From Epiperipatus broadwayi (Eukaryota; Onychophora; Udeonychophora; Euonychophora; Peripatidae): DNA of 64,000 nt. Numbering within the stretch: position 1 is the stretch's first letter; the number at the start of each line of letters is the position of its first letter. The stretch covers positions 3,369,478 to 3,433,477 of the forward strand of contig JAQFVV010006231.1 in NCBI GenBank assembly GCA_028023455.1. Direction: 5' to 3'. The position numbers and the translations under genes are program-made. The notes below the pieces were generated by a model that did not search any database, had not been told where the DNA came from, and saw only the letters and a list, made by a program, of their open reading frames with translations. Positions 63,766-64,000 of the stretch are shown here, one piece after another.

Positions 63766-64000
63766 CATCCCTGTTTCAAATCTCACTAAAGATTGTACCA
63801 CCTTGAGAAAATTAATTTAGAATTATCAGCTTATTAAACCTAACTCTACTGATGTTTTCTTAATTCTCAAAGGTTTGAACAAAATAAAAAAAGTATAATA
63901 ATGACTAATAAAAATTCTACTATAAACTTAGTTTTGGCTTCACTGCAAAGGCGACTAACAATATAGTTGCTAATATGGAGCATGATTCACTATATATACA
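63766..64000. other. Non-coding DNA at the window edge
   Basis: No gene recognised. Confidence 0.4.

Overview
This window is eukaryotic (animal) intergenic or intronic DNA. It is very AT-rich, full of A/T runs, short microsatellites and isolated C or G runs. I found no host gene with a convincing exon structure, no rRNA or tRNA gene, and no prokaryotic operon logic. The readable coding sequence is all of mobile-element origin. The mix (RTE-like and Tx1/L1-like LINEs, IS1595/Merlin-type, Tigger/pogo-type and hAT-type DNA transposons, GIY-YIG relics, tRNA-like SINEs) fits an invertebrate. A mollusc such as a cephalopod would suit it, but the sequence alone does not prove that.

Layout. 1-7 kb: AT-rich DNA with a 5'-truncated RTE-like LINE relic (1465-2495) bounded by a perfect 8-bp target duplication. 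7.3-8.8 kb: a relic of an IS1595/Merlin-type transposase and a 494-bp hAT MITE with a perfect 8-bp duplication. 10.8-11.4 kb: a 527-bp near-perfect palindrome (227-bp arms) between 14-bp direct repeats. 13.5-16.5 kb: a 3-kb element with TA-flanked Tigger-like termini and an unexplained GC-richer interior. 19.3-20.8 kb: two GIY-YIG-like relics, then a tRNA-like SINE. 25.2-26.5 kb: a second hAT MITE and a second palindrome (321-323-bp arms, 17-bp direct repeats). 33.5 kb: a Tigger/CENP-B-like transposase relic. 36.6-39.3 kb: a complete IS1595/Merlin-type transposon with an intact 294-aa transposase, 34-bp TIRs, an internal 198-bp tandem array and a terminal hairpin. 39.9-43.4 kb: several copies of a SINE-like family. 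47.5-52.6 kb: a complete LINE lying inside a (TAA)n microsatellite, with broken ORF1 and intact 1077-aa ORF2. 55 kb: a small MITE. 57.7-58.6 kb: a short relative of the 13.5-kb element. 59.0-60.0 kb: tandem repeats and two more Merlin-type relics. The rest is AT-rich DNA without recognisable content.

How it fits together. The intact transposase at 36.8 kb shares its family with three decayed fragments, so old and young copies coexist. The Tigger-like relic at 33.5 kb is the kind of source that could once have mobilised the TIR elements at 13.5 and 57.7 kb. The most unusual items are the two palindromic elements with target-site-like direct repeats, and the LINE that appears to target TAA arrays and whose ORF1 reading frame contains an AT-hook-like segment.
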